Assembly (NCBI GenBank): GCA_030435675.1
Contig: CM059625.1
Span: forward strand, 2,294,001 to 2,358,000
DNA length: 64,000 bases
Origin: Steinernema hermaphroditum
Lineage: Eukaryota > Nematoda > Chromadorea > Rhabditida > Steinernematidae
Direction: 5' to 3'
The position numbers and the translations under genes were made by a program. Of the stretch, positions 1 through 11,712 are shown piece by piece (the stretch's first letter is position 1; every line of letters starts with the position of its first letter). The notes under the pieces are model-generated. The model saw only the letters and a program-made list of their open reading frames with translations, ran no database searches and had not been told where the DNA came from.

Positions 1-998
1 TGGGTTCGCATCGACGCACCACCGATCGCCCACGTGAAAATCCAAAACGACCGTTCATGGCCTGTACGTCATAATCAGCCAACACCTAACGTAATATGCT
101 GTTTAGCTTTTCCTGTGGGTCCTCTCCATCGACGGTGACCTGTTGTGTCGAACCGGCATCAGCTCATCGAATCCAAATGGATCAGCTTGGATGGAGGTGA
201 CTGCAGGTCGCATTTTATGTCACTAACTGAGAATTACAGATCGTTTGCAACGAGCCCTTGGCTCGAATCGCTCCAGCCTGGAACTGCTGCATATGGGCTC
301 TGACAACGTCGGCTCGAATTCTCTGTAGGCACGCCACCGACATAGCCGACATGTTCACCTGTGACTGGGCGGAAGTCGATTCGCCAGTGGAAGTGAACAC
401 ACCTGAAAGTCATCCGATCGCCATCACTGCTACGGGTGCTGCAGTTTGGGTCGTCCTCAACGACGATCCTTCAATTCTTTATCAGCGTCTAGGTAAGCGA
501 ATTCGCCAAAATGGTCATTTATACAGGTTGAAGAGAAGGAGGGAAAGCCGTTTCAGATTTGACCGGATCCTCGCTTAAATAGTCAAATTTGTGTTCACAA
601 CGATCCATTGCGTGTATCTATGTATCTCTTTCCGCTTCTCCTAGCTTGTGCGGGCAAAATAACTGTTGAAATTCATCTCTACGGGCTATAGTCTACTTTA
701 TAATTTATATTTAACTTCAGGAATCTCTCTCACGAACCCGGAAGGCACATCGTGGATGCGAGTCAAGTCCCCACTGGAGATCGCCTCTCTTGCAACGTCG
801 GCATCAGGCTATCTCTACGCCGTTCTCATCAACAAACAAACATTGCTTCCCATGACGGCCGTCCTGAAAGACATCCTAACGGAAGTGCCAAAAAAGAAGA
901 AAGTGAAGGGAAAACAGAGCGACGTGGAGGCGGATAAAGTGGCCGTGTGGGAATTCGGGATCTCCTCGCAGCAGATCAATTCCCTTGCTGTGGATTGA
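1..998 (+). CDS. Tectonin beta-propeller repeat protein, C-terminal part (5' truncated by window edge)
   Basis: Four exons can be joined: 1-63, 107-196, 240-492 and 721-998, with introns of 43, 43 and 228 bp bounded by GT/AG and phases that agree. The product contains successive tectonin-type blades: a strand like LFLWVLSIDGDLLCRTG followed by ISSSNPNGSAWMEI, then VWVVLNDDPSILYQRLG followed by ISLTNPEGTSWMRV. The (V/L)W-L---G--(Y/C)-R-GIS--NP-G--W pattern is the tectonin signature. In the family (TECPR1/2-like proteins) such repeats form a beta-propeller used in autophagy and membrane-trafficking adaptors; that role is inferred from the fold only. The C-terminus has a lysine-rich stretch (KKKKVKGK) followed by an acidic segment and the end SSQQINSLAVD. 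A polyadenylation-type AATAAA lies near 1172. The N-terminal part is outside the window, so total length is unknown. Confidence 0.8.
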
Positions 999-1201
999 AC
1001 TGCCCTGTTTAGTTAGTTTATCTCCAACATTCATCTCAATGCATAATCCAAACACACTCGATCCACTTGCCGGTGCCATCCATACGTTACATGGATTTCT
1101 GCGTGCGTGTAGTTTATTTATTTACATATCAAAATGCGACGAATCTTTGGTCAAATGAACTTTCTCTTTGGTCAATAAAGATAGTATTGTGCACAGACAA
1201 T

Positions 1202-2883
1202 TTAGTGGTGCGCTTTAGTTTTGTAGAATGTGATGCCGCTTCGCAAGAAGAGATGGATGGTCGGCGTTCTAGTCGAGTTGCTGAGTCCTCTTCCGATTGG
1301 CAAGTCGGTGTTCATGTCGCAGAGCACGTCTCGCATCTCGCAGCTAATCGACGATTCCCAGATACTCAGCGAGTTGTCGCTGGTCCAGAATTCACTCGAC
1401 TGGTCGCACTTATCGTTGAGGTGGAGCTTGTAGATTCTAAACAGGGGCATTCGTAATAAACAGATTGCAATTGATTTTCAGTACAATAAGTGGATGCTAA
1501 GTTCACTTTAGCTATCATTTTGATATAAGCAGACGAATTGCTTTAAGAAATAAGAAATAAGAATGGTGTGTCAGATTACATGCGCTTGGGTATCGAGTGT
1601 GATCGGAAAAGCACAAAATCCCCAGCTGCAACTCGATCTCTCTTCCATGCTGACTGAGTTTTTTAATCTGGAGGCAGGGAACACGACCACATGCTTGTGT
1701 GTTTTCATACTGTATTGCATAGTGTGCTGCTCACAGATCTCAAATAGAGAAAGCTCACTGATCGCAACTCGACCTCTCGGATGGCTCAATGATCACCGTT
1801 GCGATGCCCTGAAGTCATTGACACAAAGAGCAGGCACGCAACTTTGTGGTTATGGATGACTCAGCCGTCTGGCAATTCACAGATTTCACAGAAAAACGGG
1901 ATGATTTCCCGAGTATCGTTTGGGGGCGAGATATCAGATAGCTAGTTATTAGCTCATGGACGAGGGTGCACAAAAAGGGTGGGTTTCATGGTTTCATTTG
2001 GGAAATACCCTAAGCGACGCTTCGCAAAGTCGCATCGTGAAAGCCCATAAACAGTGATGGCCACGATGCGTAATAGATGAAGTTCCTCGATCAGTTTACT
2101 GTTTCTGTATATGACGTTTCTGTAGGTTACAGGTTCCCGTTAAAGAGACTACGAACAAGGGAAGCACATAGACTGTCGCACGCCTATTCGGCTGAAATTT
2201 GGCATAGAGGTAGATGTGCTAGAGTCCAGCAAAGCCTGATAGGTTTCAATGCCATATTTCACAGCTCATTCTGTGTACTTTTGCGCCAGGAGATCTTACA
2301 ATTACAGAGCATAAAATTAACTATAAATCATGGTTTCCAGCCCTAATTCACCGATGAAAGCTATCACGTTTTGCTACAGTTTGGCATGCCAACCTCTATG
2401 CCAAACAGTTTCTTGCTTCACTTGTAAGTAACGATAATTTCCAAACACAATATTATTAAAGTGTACCGCAAACCTTTGTCCAACTCCAACCGTAGCGCGT
2501 TTGTAGTTCGTCTGACTGTTGGAGTCGCTTGGAGGAGTCGACTCAATGTGCACGAATCTCGCCTCACCGATGCTATGTTCAATTCGCTAAATGTAACGTT
2601 CGTTGCGTTTGTTACGGCGCATCTATGCACTAACGAATGGTTCCACCGTATCAAAGTAGGATGCGTTGACCGTAACATTTCCTAATGTGCCCTCCAACGT
2701 GACGCTAAGGTGCGATCGGCGCGTTTCCGAATTGCGTTCGTCGCACGTGGTCACGAAGATGAATCCCTCGTCGGTATCGTTGACGTCGTGGCTGCTCGAC
2801 TCATGAAAGGACTTGCCGCCGAGGCCACAGGCGGCCCGAGTCGCGTAGATTGCGAGAATCAGTACCGTAAAATAGAACATCAT
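1202..2883 (-). CDS. Secreted protein of unknown family, at least five exons
   Basis: The first exon (2647-2883) starts with a clear signal peptide (MMFYFTVLILAIYATRAACG). The ATG directly follows a CTCAG acceptor-like site, compatible with trans-splicing or a 5' intron. It splices in phase 0 to 2422-2586 (begins RIEHSIGEARFVHIES, ends FGNYRYLQ) and then to 1759-1808 (GIATVIIEPSERSSCDQ). Further open, protein-like blocks lie at about 1580-1675 and 1202-1431; the last one is Cys-containing (DKCDQSSEFWTS, ISCEMRDVLCDMN) and ends in KTKAHH stop. The phase of the fourth and fifth junctions could not be made to agree, so those exon edges are uncertain. Several Asn-X-Ser/Thr sites (NVTVNAS) fit a secreted glycoprotein. 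I do not recognise the family. The gene lies tail-to-tail with the tectonin gene about 200 bp away. Confidence 0.6.
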
Positions 2884-4078
2884 CTGAGCGTTAGGTAAGC
2901 TCTCTCGGCAAAAGGTGAGCGTGCGTTAGGAGAGAATAGCGGAGAAAACGACTGAAAAAAAAGAAGATAAACGTCACGCCTACTGGCGGAATTAAATCGG
3001 GCACGTCCAAACAGAATTGGGTCGGCCGTGGGTCGGAGTGGGAGTTGGACCGGAGAACTGGAACCTCCTTCAATGTTCTCCAGGGAATGACGTGCGATCA
3101 GACGCCCCAAACTGACTAACTTCGTGTTGGCGATGAGTTGGGCAGCGGTGGGAGCAACGCCTCCATTCGACACTCAAAAACAATTATTTTGTCCGTTTCG
3201 TTTCGCAGCCAACACCGGGCCAAGTGCAAAGTTTAAGCGCACAGTTGTCTCCGGGCTCCGAGGCGGCAGAGGCGAGCAGAGCTGGAGGAAGGAAACTTCG
3301 TGATTTATCGGGTCACCGACGAGAAAAGAAACAAATAAGGGGATCTTTGCAATGCTTTTTGTTTATCAAACCAGTACCGAGTTCATAAGCAGGAGTATTC
3401 AATCTTTTGTTGTGCACTTTATGTTTTCACTGTTAAGGGCGTTCTGTTCACTGTGCACTATTAGCTCTGTGGCTAAACGCCACATTTTCGACATAACTTG
3501 GAACTTGGACAATCTATGTGCTAAAAGTTTCTCAAAGATGTCGGTCACAAATTGGAATTGGAAAAACCGTGAACTAGACTTTATCCGGTTTCAAAGATAC
3601 ATGGATCGTTTCGTGCCCGGTGCAACTATTGGCTGTTTTGCAAAGCCGTTGTTACAATGTGGGCTGTACTTGTTATCATGTTGTCATGTGTCGGAAGTCA
3701 TAAATCAGCTCTAACTGGATCAGTGAGTCTGTTTTTTGACTTAAGACTTAGCTCTGCGGTCAGAGGCATCGTTTTTCCTCTCACATTCATCACAGTAGAC
3801 ATTGAAGGTAATGTCAAACTGTAGAACTCTACCAATGCGGACCTTTAAGGAGGTTACTCCTAGAAGATTAGATAGATGCTCCTTTGACCAGAAAGCTCAT
3901 ATCTAAAGAACTGTGTTTTACTTCCTGTTGTCATCGGGCGATCAGATTCAGTCTTATTGTTTTGTACGCCAGAATCGGAATAAAAACAACATATGAGTTG
4001 AGTTTACCTACCTCCTTATCTTATTCATTTATTTATCTGCCTGCTCTGCTGTTTACGGTCTCAGTGATCTAAACACTA
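2884..4078. other. Intergenic stretch between two secreted-protein genes
   Basis: This roughly 1.2-kb divergent interval separates the minus-strand secreted gene from the plus-strand ShK gene, so it should hold both promoters. Open frames here (for example around 2880-3170 minus and 3350-3715 plus) lack convincing starts, splice sites or protein-like composition. I see no repeat or RNA gene in it. Confidence 0.4.
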
Positions 4079-4793
4079 ATGTGGCTTCCTGCAGTCGTTT
4101 TCTTCTCCGTCTGGCTTCTGACTGAGCCACAAAAATGCTCAGATGGAAGATCCCCAGTGTCAAGTACGAAGCTCATTGTTATACAATGTAAACGACTTTA
4201 GATTGCACGCAAGTCGGGCTAAACTTCTACTGTCACGACAAGAGTATTTGCGAGAATGTTGACGGTGACCCGATGTGTTGCACCCAACAGTACTCCTCCT
4301 CCTGCAGCGATACCCTCTCTTCTGGATGCCTTTCCTTCAGAGATTTTGGCGAATGTAGAAACCCCGCCATTGCTCAATTCTGCAAGCTTACATGCAATTT
4401 ATGCGGTACTGCGTTGATCCATTTACTTTCTTTAAACCAATTCCAGAAAACACCTGTAAGGACATCTACACAGACTGCGAAATCTATCAAAAGAGCAACT
4501 TATGCGATACGCTGGTCGGCTATGTGAACTGTACTCATACATGTGGATACTGTAATGGCACCCGTCAACCGCCGGTTTTAAATCCTTTGCCCGGGTGCCA
4601 GGATCAGCCTGTCTTCGACTGCAAGCGCATACTTTATTCCAATAGGTGTAGCGATGCTTTCTATAAGTTCCAAGCCTGCCGCAGCACATGCGAAGGATGT
4701 CGGAATAAGCCTTCTCTTGTGAATCCAGCGTACAGCGTACAAACGGCTACAAATCAAGTGGAGAATTTGCAGGGTGAAAGGTTTGATATCTGA
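4079..4793 (+). CDS. Secreted protein with three ShK (SXC) domains
   Basis: Three exons, 4079-4163, 4202-4405 and 4447-4793, with 38- and 41-bp introns and consistent phases, give 211 residues. The N-terminus (MWLPAVVFFSVWLLTEPQ) is a signal peptide. After a short Cys-containing linker come three six-cysteine ShK modules, each ending in the C-x3-C-x2-C spacing typical of the family: one ending FCKLTCNLC, one starting TCKDIYTDC and ending CTHTCGYC, and one starting GCQDQPVFDC and ending CRSTCEGC. ShK/SXC domains are very common in nematode secreted proteins, alone or attached to proteases and tyrosinases; here no catalytic domain is attached. The domain is named after a sea-anemone channel blocker, but most nematode copies are structural or of unknown role, and no toxin function is implied. 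The tail (about 40 residues) is polar and without cysteines. Confidence 0.88.
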
Positions 4794-5120
4794 CTGGGAA
4801 GCCATTGTTAATAATTTCGCTAATGTGTCGCCAAAGGATGTGACATCTCGTTTAACATAAATTCCAGTAACTACACTACTGTTCAAGGGCACTAATAACT
4901 TGAAACCGTTTTCCTTGGCGGTGACGTTTCAGTCCGTGTGCAATATGGTTAGGGACACAAAGGAGACACGAAACCTCGTATATTCATTGACATTATTAAA
5001 TTATTAACATTATTACCCAATATGAACAAACACGTTTAAAAATCTGAACATCTTCTCAGGACTATAAAAGTTATTAGTGCGTTGAAATCGTCCATTATGA
5101 AAATGGAAGACTATGGTAGT

Positions 5121-8099
5121 TTAGGACAAAAACGACGGAGACAGGACGCTCGCCATGAGGTAACTCTCTGTGAGTACAGCTGGAGAGGCAACGCTCGGTG
5201 AGAGGATTGCACCACCAAGAGCCTGTGGCGATAGAACGTCCGGACAAAGCACCAGTGGGCTGAGCACTAAAGGACTGAGGACGTAAGGATTGATGATGTT
5301 AGGAGACAACACGTATGGATTGAGGATGAATGGAGCCATGACGATTGGCGTTAACACGTACGGAGAGAGGAGGTAGGGCGACAAGATGAAAGGCATAGCC
5401 ACAGCCGGACTAAGGACAAAAGGTCCCAAAACTGACGGGTTCAATATGAGTGGACTGAAAAGGCTCGGTGACAGGACAACTGGTCCCAAAATGCTAAGAC
5501 CGAAAATAGGGGTAAACATGTAAGGGGAAAGTACGGTAGGCGACGCAATTGAGACCAATGTTCGTTTGTGTCGGTGATGAGTTTCTGTTGTGTTCTCGGC
5601 TAAGAGCTCGATTCGCTCCCACAACGCGGCTTCTCTATCGGATCTGCTCAGGTTGCCGTACTCGTGTAGATTGAAATCCACGTCATTCGGGTTGTTTACG
5701 CCTAAAATAGACGGGAAGCTATTACAGCTGGGTGAAAAGCAAACAAAACAGGAAGTAAACAAGTGATGGGATGCTTCGTAATTGAAAATGGGTAGATTGA
5801 AGTAAACTTAACGTCAAGATCAATGTATTTTTAGAGCAGATATAAACTAGGAATTGCTCCTAACTGTTCAAAAGATAGAATGAGAGCCTACCATGATCTC
5901 GGTATATCCGTTCAATCTGATTCGTTTCCAGAAAAGTGAAGCCTCTATTCTTTATGTCGTCCTCTTGATAGCCGAAAAATGACTTCGCTAACGTCTTGAA
6001 AGCTCCCGACAACCGCTCGGTCACTTCAAGAACCTCTCCCTTTAACCCTGAAATGAATACTTGATATCTTCTTGTGGAGGTTCATATACCTCTAAAGTTA
6101 AGATGATTCAATATATCCAACGCCATATTGACATTCTTCCGAGCACCAGAGACCTCCATCAACATTTCAATCACGCTATCCCGGTCCTTTGGTGTCATCC
6201 CGGTTGCCTCAAGGACCTGAATAAGGGAAGTTTTTGTACGTCTGCGAATGATCCGAAACCTTGGGAATCGAGGCGATTCCTCCTTCTGCTTCATCGTTGT
6301 AAAATGCAAGAATTGAAGGTGATAGATGTCTGGATTTGGTCTCCATCTTGTCCGGCATTAGCGGAGCGATTCGCGGACTCATAAAGCGAACGTTCGATTG
6401 TTCTCGCACCTTCCTATTTTTCTTGCCAGTCACCGATTCGACGAGGTCGATGGCTGCGTCCATCAGCGAGGGGCCGTGCATCTACAGAAAGACATTTGTA
6501 CACGATTACAAGTGTCTTAGGGTATTGGAAATTGGGTATGTCAAGAACTTTTTCTAGTCACTATTTTGTTATAAATGTTGAGCATTGAACTTTGCCGGCA
6601 TTGACGTACACAAAATAAGATATAAAAGAAGCAGAAAAAAAGTTTAAAAAAAAAAGAAAAAAGTTCGCAGCGAGCAGGGTTCGAACCTACGCGGGCAATG
6701 CCCATTGGATTTCAAGTCCAACTCCTTAACCACTCGGACATCGCTGCACATACAGACTGTGATGCAAAACACATATAGTGTGAAGGCAAGGTTGAATGTA
6801 GTTTTTTTGGTTATAATACAGCAATTCGCTTTTGACCTTATACCCACTGTGTGGAAGTCGAAATTTTGGGACGTAACTATAATATCCAAAGTTGACAGAG
6901 CCACTCCTGCCCGAAATACCGAAAGATTACCTTTTCTTTCGGCGATTTAGTCGGCTTATCGTTGTCCATCACCAAGTCGAACAGCCGATAATCAAAAGCT
7001 CTCGCTCCAGGCATCTGCTTTTTCTCCTCCATAGTCTCCTTTAAATCGAGTAGATGGTTATAAGTCTTAACCCAGTCACCAGGCTTGTAGGTCGTTTGCT
7101 TGTCCTGGGTTATGCGAGTAATCAGATTGGTCACTTTTCGGATGGCAGACGTTTTTGGAGCTTCAGCCAAGGAGTTTAGTCTATCCATGCTCTTCACTTT
7201 GATGATATCATTATCGCTTTTTGTCACTGAATTTGTGATAAGACGATATTCGCTCCGCTTTGCTCGAGTACGGTAACTCTCGAACTGCCAGAATCGCGAC
7301 TTATCTTTACCGGCTTTCAGTTTTCGTTGCCGATATAGTGAGGATATTTCCGGTCGAACACGATCGAATCGGCCTTTTACTTTGATGACAACCGGCTTGA
7401 GGAACTCCTGATTGGCTGACTTCTGGATTTGTTGTGGAAATTTGATCGTTTTCCTCCTCAATTCAGGCGCTTGAACGAAGGCGGATTTGGAATTATTAAT
7501 AGGTGTTCTAAGCGGATTTATGTCGCGTCTTCTGCGCGCCTTGACGAGGCATCGCGCACCGTAGGTGAGGTCACCTTGATTGTCAATGTTGTCCAGACAC
7601 CGCGCGAACTGCACTTGATCTTCTATATACGATATGTCATAATCCGATCAAACAATAAGTGGAATATACCTGGATTCAGTTCACGAAATATCTCTTTACC
7701 GAGCTGCCCCATCAACGCTTTAATTGATGTCATGTACCAGGAGAAGTGAAGCCTGTGCACGGCTTCATAGCTCTGCTTGTTGAGGCGAGCGTTTTGCACC
7801 TTTTCGTATTTTTCAAATATTGGCGAGATCAATGATGATACTAAAAGGTTTGAAGTGGGAAATGGTCGCATACGGGGTTGGAAGTTAGAACGTGGGAAGG
7901 TATAACATGGCTGAACTAATAGCCTCAAAGCAGTCAGGTCTTTAAATCCTGCGAACCGAGTTCAAATCCGAGCAGAACCTTCATTTTTCAACCGACCAAT
8001 CACTTTTTTACTATGAGGTTGTTACAATATGTTTCACGTCAAAAATAACGTACCTTGAACGAACACCGGTGATAATAAAAGTAATGCAACTAATCGCAT
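5121..8099 (-). CDS. MLT-10-like moulting-cycle protein with Leu-Ser-Pro repeats
   Basis: Seven exons in consistent phase: 8054-8099, 7670-7840, 6931-7622, 6260-6481, 6090-6216, 5892-6047 and 5121-5701, giving about 664 residues. Exon 1 encodes a signal peptide (MRLVALLLLSPVFVQ). The middle is basic and hydrophilic. The C-terminal exon has a dibasic HRHKR site followed by about 20 hydrophobic repeats of the form VLSPxxLxP (VLSPYMFTPIFG, FILSPYLLSPYVLTP and so on). This LSP repeat after a charged N-terminal region is the hallmark of the nematode MLT-10 family, secreted proteins expressed in hypodermis and needed for moulting in Caenorhabditis; function here is inferred by family. The start was chosen because the signal peptide directly precedes an in-phase GT donor. 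Intron 1 contains a decayed tRNA-like sequence and intron 3 a tRNA-Ser gene. It is not named mlt-10 itself because the family has many members. Confidence 0.88.
6666..6747 (-). tRNA. tRNA-Ser(UGA), inside an intron of the MLT-10-like gene
   Basis: Read on the minus strand, 82 nt fold as a class II tRNA. The 7-bp acceptor stem is perfect (GCAGCGA with TCGCTGC) plus a G discriminator. The A-box reads GTCCGAGTGG, the anticodon loop CTTGAAA holds anticodon TGA (reads UCA, serine), a long variable arm follows (GGGCATTGCCC), and the B-box is GGTTCGAACCC. It lies on the same strand as its host gene within the 449-bp intron 3 (6482-6930). No intron is seen in the tRNA, and all stems pair. Confidence 0.95.
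7896..7982 (+). pseudogene. Decayed tRNA-like sequence in intron 1 of the MLT-10-like gene
   Basis: The ends pair (GAAGGT with ACCTTC), a 4-bp D-stem is present (GGCT with AGCC), a CAGG/CCTG anticodon stem encloses TCTTTAAAT, and a B-box-like GAGTTCAAATCC follows. The T-stem does not pair properly and the anticodon loop is irregular, so it is probably a tRNA pseudogene or a chance tRNA-derived repeat. Orientation is opposite to the host gene. Confidence 0.4.
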
Positions 8100-8976
8100 G
8101 GCACTTGTAGGTTCCACCCGAAAATAGAGATGAAATCAGACGTGATGTAGGGAGCCGAGAATGCAACAAAATTGCTACTATGAAGCGCTTTGAACTTTGA
8201 GCTCCTTATATAACTGTTCATCTCGAAAGTTGGGCGTCCTCACCGTTGGTGGCCGTCGGCACTCAAAATAAGACTTATGCAAATCAAGGTCAAGAAGAAA
8301 TAATCCACACTGCAAGACGATTACCCGACATTCGACTGCTACGGACACCGCTTTGGTGGATTAGGAAGCGCGCTGGAAAAACTGACCCATTTGCTTTAAA
8401 TAAATATTAGTTGACGGTAAATTTACTTATGTAAGTTATGGATTGTTTCGAGGTTGTCTAGTCGGGATGACAAGGTTAGCGACGAGCCACTCAAAGGACA
8501 TCATAAGGAAGATAATAAATAAGCCAATGCCGCAAATCGACTGCTCCTGTATAAGGCAGATGGGACAGGCCGTGTGCGTGACAACCATGTTTTTCACCTG
8601 TGCTGTTTTTTCACATAATCCTGGCTCGGCCGTTGCCTTTCATTTCCGACCTGGAGCTCACTTAAAATAGCTGTCCATTTTCATATTTTTCACCACATAG
8701 TATCTAGGATTCATTCTAATCAGAACTGGTTCTAGATAGACCACTTCGACCATAACTTATTTGTAACGTGATTTACAAACTCTTAACCTGTTTTTCTTCA
8801 TTTGCAAGCCTGGACTATGTATTCCACGTCAATTATGCAGTTATGTATATTCCCATTTGCGCTCAAATGTTTACGAACTGTGGTAGCCTGACGAGCCGCC
8901 GGCCAACTGAGCAAACGGTCGGCGATGAGGTGAGACATCAGTTCGTCGAAATGTGCCCATGTAAACCGAGGCGGCT
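8100..8976. repeat. Intergenic stretch holding a dispersed repeat (copy 1, about 8555-8760)
   Basis: The block at about 8555-8760 (for example TTGCCTTTCATTTCCGACCT and ACTTAAAATAGCTGTCCATT) matches about 49895-50100 over roughly 200 bp with few differences and small gaps, in the same orientation. It encodes nothing recognisable. The rest of the interval, which must include the promoters of the flanking divergent genes, shows no other feature. Confidence 0.65.
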
Positions 8977-10465
8977 ATGAGCGCACTCCTACTACTCCTC
9001 TTGATCGCCTCCTACTCCAAAGCTTCGGAGTACTTCTGTCCGAACAACGTTTCTTATTTCGATGTGAACTCATGCGATCGCACGACGCGCAATCAATGCC
9101 CATGCGGCTTTGGATGTCGGCCGGCTACGGTAGTCGCCGGCAATGCGACCACTTATAAGAAGTTCATCTGCTGTGAGACGCGATCGATGACCGTTGCGCA
9201 ATGTTGGTTTTGAACTAATCCGTTTAAGTAGAGTTCAAGTTCATGTGAAGAGGTTGAGGTGGCCTGTTTTGATCTGAGGCCATGAGATGCGGTAAATTCT
9301 TCAGATACTGGGCACACTTAACTTTTACCAGGGCGTCATATAATATCGAAAATCTTATTCTTTTTTTTCGTCAGAGATCATAGAGACATTTTGGATAAAA
9401 ACAATGCGCAACACACTAAAGAGTTATTGTATTATTTAGGGTTCACAGAAAACGATATCTCGCCACAATTCGTCCCTCAAATTCCGGTCAACCTTTTGGA
9501 CTCGGTAAGTTTGTTTCTCTCTTACGTTTTTGCAAGGCTTCTTCTTCAGGTCTTTGTATCTCGTAACGATGGTAAAGCACGTGTCGCAGGAGAGGAGGTG
9601 TCGATGTTAGCCCAAAGAGGGCTCACGTTCGGAACGGTGGCATCGATCGAATTTGAGTACCAGTTTGTTCCACCTACCGGTGGATATCTTCATGTGCTGA
9701 CTGCTATTGGTAAGCTTACAACGGAAATTCAGAAAGTGTGGGACAACAAATGGAGTATTCTGGATGACTTCAAAGTGCTTTTTCACACGCGTACAAACTA
9801 ACGTGTGGAGATATATGCTATTTTTGTACTTGAACACGGGTTATTGAAACTACTGATCTTACTCCTCCACAAAAACAACATATTAATAGCTAGAAAGAGT
9901 CCTGAGTTGGCAATTGTATATGTATGATACAAGAATACTCTTCCAGATCCTAGTAAAGTTCCATCAGCTCTGTTCCTCATTTACAACATACCATCACTAC
10001 AAACTACCATCGTGGACCTTTCCTATCCAAATCGGCAGATGGCTGTCGTTGTCGGAAATGAAACCGTTGCCAATTCTGATACATGTAATGGTTTTCGGTC
10101 TTTCACCATTTCAACAAAATGTGCCTTTCAGACCGTTCACAGTATGTCGTCTTAGTCTTTCAGTCGGAAACTATGATCGCAGATCCTAGAATAGATCTGT
10201 TGTCTTCGAAAGGAGACCTTTCTGTTCTTCTCGTGAATTCAACCTGTTCTCGACAACTTGGACCACCCATTGCCGGGACGATGCTTTGGGTATGCATAGG
10301 ACACTTGAATATAGTGACGCCATGATGATATAGGTGACATCCCGATCAACGATATTTCCTCTGACGCCGGAAGTCGTTACTCCAAGCCCATGGAAAGGAG
10401 CGTCTACCTGCGCTGTTAACGTCGTCATCGCTGGATTTGTTCTGATCGTTTCTGCTCTCCTGTGA
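8977..10465 (+). CDS. Secreted, divergent PEBP-like protein with Cys-rich N-terminus and hydrophobic C-terminal tail
   Basis: Exon A (from 8977) encodes a signal peptide (MSALLLLLLIASYSKASE) and a small Cys-rich module (CPCGFGCRP ... FICC) reminiscent of lustrin/EB repeats. Exons about 9374-9504, 9550-9709, 9947-10084, 10132-10289 and 10334-10465 join in phase. The body reads as a phosphatidylethanolamine-binding-protein fold: an N-terminal LGF(T)ENDISPQFVPQIP segment, a TAIDPSKVPSALFLIYNIPS segment resembling the family's MVDPDAPS...LVVNIPG, YRSQYVVLVFQSE resembling HRYVFLLYRQ, and GPPIAGTMLW resembling DPVAGNFF. The canonical Asp-Pro-Asp and His ligand residues are largely lost, so lipid binding is doubtful. 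The protein ends in AVNVVIAGFVLIVSALL, a GPI-signal or membrane anchor. The junction from exon A to the second exon is unresolved: a good donor GTGAGA lies at 9175 but phases do not match the CGTCAG acceptor near 9373, so an exon may be missing or there may be two genes. Confidence 0.6.
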
Positions 10466-11435
10466 AAACAGAAATAAATAACGTGGTAAACGTGCCTACC
10501 CCTCGATGGAAAATGCCCGAATTGTGCACTTTTCTGATAGGTATCTGTGCGGAGGAAAATGTTTTTTTTTTCGATCAGCAAACAAGCCTACAAGGTGCTT
10601 CCCAAAAAGCGAGCTGCATGCACACTAGCCATCATCTTAAAGACAAAACGCCCAATGCACTTTTCGAAACCGTATGAACGACAACGTACGATGGGACGAT
10701 GTCCTGAAGAAAGAAAATCGGCGCGTCGGCGGCCGCGACCGTCGCGACCATCAACGGCAGAGACTGGCGCGGCGACCCATGGCTGCCGAGGGGCGCGCAC
10801 TTTATGAAAATGCGATACTCCTCGTCCTCACAGTGAGGTTGGCTATCGAGCCATTCCGAAAGCGATGGATTCGACGTTGGAGAGAATCACACGTACGACG
10901 TCGATCTGCCCTTCTTGGGCAAACGAAAGATTGTTTCAGAAGACAAGGGGCGATTCTTTGTTTCTTTTCGACAAGTACACAAATGTTAACCATCTGTTTC
11001 CGTGTCTACTTTGGCGGAGCTTAATACGCGAACGTGGAATATCGTGGTTGGTTATTGGTTAACGTGGTTATCCACCCTTATCCCTGCTCCAGCGTCCTTT
11101 TTTTTCTGTCTGCACTTTGACATTGAATTCATAAACACCACCGATTTTGTATGCGTGTTTGTACTTTTGCCCCATCAACGGTTATCGATAACTACTTCGT
11201 TGCTTGTGTCTTTGTTAAAGTTAGCGTCTTCGAATCTTTAATTTTTCCGTTTTCATGCAGCATTTAAAAAGTGGAAATGAGAGTTTTGGAAGAATACAAG
11301 AAATGTATATTCTGATGACGGCCGTTTCGGTAAGACGGTGCAACTTTTTTTCTGGAATCCTAGTTACCGTTACCACATGTTATTCCTGTGGTAGTATTGT
11401 ACAGGCTGACGTTAGATATTCGCCAGGGTGTGCCA
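10466..11435. other. Intergenic stretch with one weak open frame
   Basis: A plus-strand frame at 10674-11024 starts MNDNVRWDDVLKKENRRVGG and continues with a very Arg-rich sequence for 116 residues. The base composition is GC-rich and Arg-rich frames occur on both strands, so it may be a gene start, a promoter-proximal CpG-rich segment or noise. I would not call a gene from it. The remainder shows nothing. Confidence 0.3.
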
Positions 11436-11439
11436 ACAA

Positions 11440-11676
11440 CAGCGCGAAAAAGAGTGCGAGGGAAGAAGAGAGCGAAACGAAGAGCGCGAAAATGAATGCG
11501 GGACCTAAGATCTGGTCTCGCCCTAGATATCACATATTGCGGGCGAGCGAAGCGAGTCTCGTATTCATTTTCGCGCTCTTCATTTTTCGTGCTTATTTTT
11601 CGCGCTCTTTTTTCGCGCTCTTGGTTTCGTGCTGTTTCTCGCGCTATTGTCATGTTTCGCGCTTCATTTTTTAACA
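11440..11676. mobile_element. Fold-back element with GCGCGAAA-type repeated arms
   Basis: The left arm (about 11440-11510) carries repeated GCGCGAAA and GAGCGAAA words ending in GCGCGAAAATGAATGCGGG. The right arm (about 11557-11675) carries the reverse complement, GTATTCATTTTCGCGCTC, followed by several TTTTTCGCGCTC units. The centre is short, so the whole sequence can fold on itself. It looks like a small non-autonomous TIR element whose termini consist of degenerate tandem repeats. No target duplication was identified. Confidence 0.6.
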
Positions 11677-11712
11677 ATTCCTTACTGCTCCTCCTTACAT
11701 CCCATATATGTA

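Noticed and set aside
2880..3173. Minus-strand frame (SNGGVAPTAAQLIANTKLVS) as a 5' exon of the secreted gene
   Set aside because: There is no ATG, no convincing acceptor upstream, and no donor giving the correct phase to the signal-peptide exon.
7896..7982. Functional suppressor tRNA reading a stop codon (loop TCTTTAAAT)
   Set aside because: The T-stem does not pair and the anticodon loop length is irregular; a pseudogene is more likely.
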